Both the position numbers and the translations under genes were made by a program. Positions 61,498 through 64,000 of a DNA stretch of 64,000 nucleotides are shown one piece after another (position 1 is the stretch's first letter; each line of letters opens with the position of its first letter). The DNA comes from Cribrihabitans_A neustonicus (GTDB lineage Bacteria; Pseudomonadota; Alphaproteobacteria; Rhodobacterales; Rhodobacteraceae): the NCBI RefSeq assembly GCF_048820895.1, contig NZ_JBMERQ010000001.1, positions 1,008,764 to 1,072,763 of the forward strand. Direction: 5' to 3'. The notes under the pieces were generated by a model, which searched no databases, was not told the DNA's origin, and saw only the letters and a list, made by a program, of their open reading frames with translations.

Positions 61498-61691
61498 CCC
61501 CTTGTGCTGGGCCAGATCATCGCGCGTTGTGAGCATCGGGTTATTGTTGAAGGGGTGATCTGGGGATCAACTTCTTTGACCAGTGGGGGGGCGAACTTTG
61601 CAAGGAGCCGGCCTATACGCTGTCGACGATGGTGCTCACTGCCGGGCTGATCCGGGTGCTGTCGGAAGCCGGCGTTGAGACACAGAGTTGA
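61498..61691 (+). pseudogene. Frameshifted 3' fragment of glucose-6-phosphate isomerase
   Basis: In the frame from the ATG at 61438, PLVLGQIIARCEHRVIVEGV and IWG match the conserved end of PGI (LGALIALYEHKVFVQGVIWG in most bacteria). After TGGGG at 61561-61565 the match continues, one base short, in another frame: INFFDQWGGELCKE, equivalent to the PGI active-site block INSFDQWGVELGKE. So a single-base deletion splits the match, and the open frame then continues without similarity to the TGA at 61689-61691. The piece is only about 35 residues of a ~530-residue enzyme and is a transposed or recombined remnant, not a gene. Confidence 0.75.
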
Positions 61692-61733
61692 ACCGCAGTT
61701 CCGGCCATCTGGATTGCAGTCGGCGTCCGGGCG

Positions 61734-62480
61734 TCAGATCGGGTGCGCGAAGGCCAGGCGGGCCGTTTTGAATGCCGGATGCAATTCCGATCCCGGCAGG
61801 GCGAGGGCATCGAGTTCACCATGCAGCCAGCATTCGGCTTTCTGCTGTCCTGTGCTGTGGCTCGACAGGCGGGCCTGCGACGCAGCGATCAAGGCTGCCC
61901 AGGCTCTGGTGCCGGCGCGCGCCGCCAGCTGCGCGGCATGGGCAAGGGCCGCTTCGGCTTCCTCTGGTCCGGCACCACCGTCTGAGAGGGAGATCTCCGC
62001 TGCCAGACGATGCACCTCGGGCGCGTAGATCAGATCACGGCCAGCCTCCAATGCCGCCAAAGCGGTGCCGATGGAGGATCTTGCCGGGCCGGGCCGGCCG
62101 GCGCAGGCATAGCAATAGGCCAGCATAGCCTCGTGATAGGCTCCGCCGAGTTTCAGGCCGATGGCATGCATCGTCTGCAGTGCCGCCTCCATCTCGGGCA
62201 GAGCAGCTGCCGCCCCCTTGCTGCGCACCGCCTCGTGGGCCATCCAGATTTGACCGGCGGTCACCCAGAAAGGCTGTCCGATCTTGGCGGCCAAGGCTGT
62301 GGCCTCTTCAAGCTCTGCCCGGTATCCGGTGTCGGACAGAGCATAGGTATTGGGGGCCGTGCCGTAGATCCGCACGTAGGGTTTGAGGATCGGCAGCTCC
62401 AGAAAGGCTTCATGCGCGCGGGCGTCGGCGCAGGCCTGGCGCCAGCCCGGCAGATCGCCGGCGATGTAGCGCCCGTGGAT
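61734..62480 (-). pseudogene. Truncated TPR-rich (adenylate-cyclase-type or LuxR-type) protein, C-terminal part
   Basis: An open frame of about 249 codons reaching the IS edge. The sequence has helical repeat features of the C-terminal TPR region of alphaproteobacterial adenylate-cyclase/ATPase proteins: SDTGYRAELEEATALAAKIG, AHEAVRSKGAAAALPEMEAA, LAYCYACAGRPGPARSSIGT, EEAEAALAHAAQLAARAG. Upstream of the first listed Met (62375), the frame stays open (IHGRYIAGDLPGWRQACADA) up to 62480, where the IS starts. The N-terminal part is missing from the other side of the IS, so it was lost by deletion, not only by insertion. No start codon or promoter remains. Confidence 0.75.
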
Positions 62481-63535
62481 CGGCGTTGTTGCAGAACTCT
62501 TACCGCTAAGGATTCACATCACGAATTCTTGCGGTTAGACGGGGCCGATGAGTAAGCCCGCACCTGCCCGCTACCGCACGACGAATTGGTCCAGCTACAA
62601 CGATGCGCTCAGGGAGCGTGGTTCGCTTCTGATCTGGCTGGATAAAGAAATGACCTGGTTCGCGCCGCATAAAGTGCGTCCAGGGCGCCCACCGGTCTTC
62701 TCGAACGCGGCGATCCAGTTCTGCCTGTCGATCAAGGTTTTTTTCAAGCTGCCCCTCCGGCAGACCGCCGGGATGGTCGCCAGCCTTTTGCACCTGGCGG
62801 GGCTGGACTGGCCCGTTCCTGAGTTCTCTACGCTGTGCCGTCGGCAGAAAGCACTTGCCGTCCAGATCCCGTATCGTCGCGCCGATGGGCCGCTGTACCT
62901 TGTGGTGGACAGCACCGGGATCAAGTTGCTTGGCGATGGCGAGTGGCAGGCCCGCAAACACGGCGTTCAGGGGCAGCGCCAATGGCGCAAGGTGCATCTT
63001 GCGATGGATGCTGCCACGTCTGACATCCGTGCTGCCGAATTCACCCCCAGCCGCGACGGCGACAGCCCGGTCCTGCCGGAATTGCTCCATCAGATTCCGA
63101 AGGACGAAGAGATCGGCAGCGTGACCGCAGACGGAGCCTATGACACGCGCCGTTGCCGCTCCGCCATCATCGAGCGTGGCGCCGCCCCGATTATCCCTAT
63201 CCGCAAGAATGGCCTACCGTGGAAGGAAAACTGCCCGGCGGCATAGGTCAGAAACGAAACCTTGCGCGCCACCCGGCATTACGGCCGAGCCTTCTGGAAT
63301 CGCTGGACGGGATACCACGCCCGGAGCCGGGTTGAGGCAAAAATGCGTTGTTTGAAACCATTCGGCGAGCGCATCTCTGCAAAAGACCCTGACCGCCAAA
63401 CCGCCGAAACCCATATCCGCATCGCCCTCATCAACCGCTTCAATTCACTCGGCGCCGCCGAGATCGTCCGTGTCGCCTAAGCTCAGAGGGGAAAGGGGTA
63501 GTCAGGCCTCAAAAGGGAGTTCCGCAACGACGCCG
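62481..63535 (+). mobile_element. IS5-family insertion sequence (IS427-like group)
   Basis: The ends are imperfect terminal inverted repeats: CGGCGTTGTTGCAGAACTC (62481-62499) and, on the minus strand, CGGCGTCGTTGCGGAACTC (63517-63535), with two mismatches in 19. Length 1,055 bp, typical of IS5-type elements. The transposase is in the plus orientation with an in-frame stop. A clear target duplication is not visible at the flanks (gtggat / gttccg), consistent with a deletion or rearrangement after insertion. Confidence 0.85.
62548..63480 (+). pseudogene. IS5-type transposase interrupted by an in-frame amber codon
   Basis: DDE transposase, 310 codons in one frame. LYLVVDSTGIKLLGDGEWQA (first Asp), GSVTADGAYDTRRCRSAIIE (second Asp) and HARSRVEAKMRCLKPFGER (Glu) are all present. 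The frame contains TAG at 63244-63246 after ENCPAA and continues, still in phase, with VRNETLRATRHYGRAFWNRW. A one-base substitution (for example TGG or CGG to TAG) accounts for this. Without readthrough the product lacks the catalytic Glu and is inactive. The ATG at 62548 lies 66 bp inside the left end. Confidence 0.88.
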
Positions 63536-63600
63536 GTTCCGGTCACACTCCGCGCAGGGTGCGATGGCTAAGTATAGGCCGTCGAGACACCTGAACTACA

Positions 63601-64000
63601 TCATTTGGCTGGTTCTGCCTCCCAAGCCCGTTCGCTGATGGCTGCATATATCAGCTGCAGGATCAGGCTGCGTACTCTCTCCTGAGCAAAGGTTGCAGGG
63701 CGGTCTGCTAACTCACAGATGTAAAGCGTCCGGCGCAGTTCCGGATCTGTCAAGGGTCGGGAATGCAGTTCGCCAGCTAGCAGCTGTTCGCGCATGAACA
63801 GAGATGTCCCGATCGTGCAGCCCAGGCCAGCACTGAGAGAGCCCGCGATAGCATTTACTGAATTGAGATTCAGGCGCGCACGTGACTCCAGTTTCTTCAG
63901 GAGGTTCAGGTCATCCATCAAGGCGCGGGCCGATAGCCCCTGACGCAGCAGGATGATCGGAAGCTCCAGGAGTTCCTCAAAGGATATGGGCGCATCCGTG
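63601..64000 (-). CDS. LysR-family regulator, C-terminal part (N-terminus beyond right edge)
   Basis: Minus-strand frame with stop at 63601-63603, open to the right edge, about 132 codons. It shows an LTTR effector-binding domain: PISFEELLELPIILLRQGLS, ARLNLNSVNAIAGSLSAGLG, GTSLFMREQLLAGELHSRPL and DPELRRTLYICELADRPATF. The HTH is outside the window. It lies 65 bp from the IS right end and is on the same strand as the truncated TPR gene, but is not part of it. Confidence 0.85.
   Translation of the reverse strand, partial: TDAPISFEELLELPIILLRQGLSARALMDDLNLLKKLESRARLNLNSVNAIAGSLSAGLGCTIGTSLFMREQLLAGELHSRPLTDPELRRTLYICELADRPATFAQERVRSLILQLIYAAISERAWEAEPAK

Noticed and set aside
61438..61650. 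Possible CbpM (chaperone modulator) gene after the J-protein gene
   Set aside because: The position fits cbpM, but the sequence matches PGI, not CbpM; only the first ~18 residues stay unassigned.
56078..63535. Classical genomic island with attachment repeats at tRNA-Cys
   Set aside because: No copy of the tRNA-Cys 3' end was found downstream and no integrase is present, so integration at this tRNA is not supported by the window.
1..64000. CRISPR array or phage module
   Set aside because: No regularly spaced repeats and no phage structural or integrase genes were seen.

Overview
The window looks like the chromosome of a marine alphaproteobacterium of the Roseobacter group (Rhodobacteraceae; Leisingera, Phaeobacter or Ruegeria type). 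Reasons: high GC, protein style, a betT-betC-betB-betA cluster with divergent betI, paired SLC13 permeases next to yebC, DUF1127 and DUF2927 proteins, and a class A RNase P RNA of alphaproteobacterial layout. Genus level is an inference from recall; no search was run.

Layout. 1-6.5 kb: choline and choline-sulfate uptake and oxidation to glycine betaine (betA is cut by the left edge), with two perfect hairpins between betB and betA and a candidate BetI operator. 6.5-12.7 kb: EamA exporter, pirin, ArgO/ArgP arginine-lysine exporter and regulator, an iodotyrosine-deiodinase-like flavoprotein, a membrane protein of unknown function, and YebC. 12.8-21.3 kb: two convergent SLC13 permeases, YmdB-type phosphodiesterase, VOC protein with divergent LysR regulator, 5-formyl-THF cyclo-ligase, MgtE. 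21.4-25.6 kb: guanine deaminase facing an 8-oxoguanine-deaminase-like amidohydrolase, HisN-type phosphatase, XRE regulator. 26-33 kb: quinone oxidoreductase, LysR/DUF1127 pair, Bax-inhibitor-like protein, GNAT, rpmG, rnpB, amidase and lipoprotein. 33-41 kb: gatCA, UPF0173 hydrolase, a tadA-kinase-tag operon, a large-subunit-type pseudouridine synthase, a DUF2927 lipoprotein, dtd. 41.5-46.6 kb: a complete peptide-type ABC importer. 46.7-56.5 kb: DUF1326/DUF2182 putative metal pair, a phosphodiesterase, an HSL-type esterase, acyl-CoA synthetase, an ABC exporter, tRNA-Gly(TCC), a CbiX-like chelatase, tRNA-Cys(GCA), a small metallopeptidase.

56.9-64 kb is accessory DNA. Three Hsp20 genes, a two-PDZ HtrA protease, an HtpX remnant and a CbpA-type J protein lie head to tail. 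All but the last have strong Shine-Dalgarno sequences; the J protein has a weaker one. It reads as a protein-quality-control (heat or stress tolerance) operon. Its downstream edge is a scar: a frameshifted 3' piece of glucose-6-phosphate isomerase, a gene truncated by an IS5-type element, and the IS itself, whose transposase has an in-frame amber codon. The window ends inside a LysR-type regulator.

Other notable points: a two-copy ~77-bp palindromic repeat, each copy sitting between convergent genes, and the fully conserved Glu-Tyr-Lys lid spacing in the deiodinase-like protein. No CRISPR array, phage module or complete integrase was seen.
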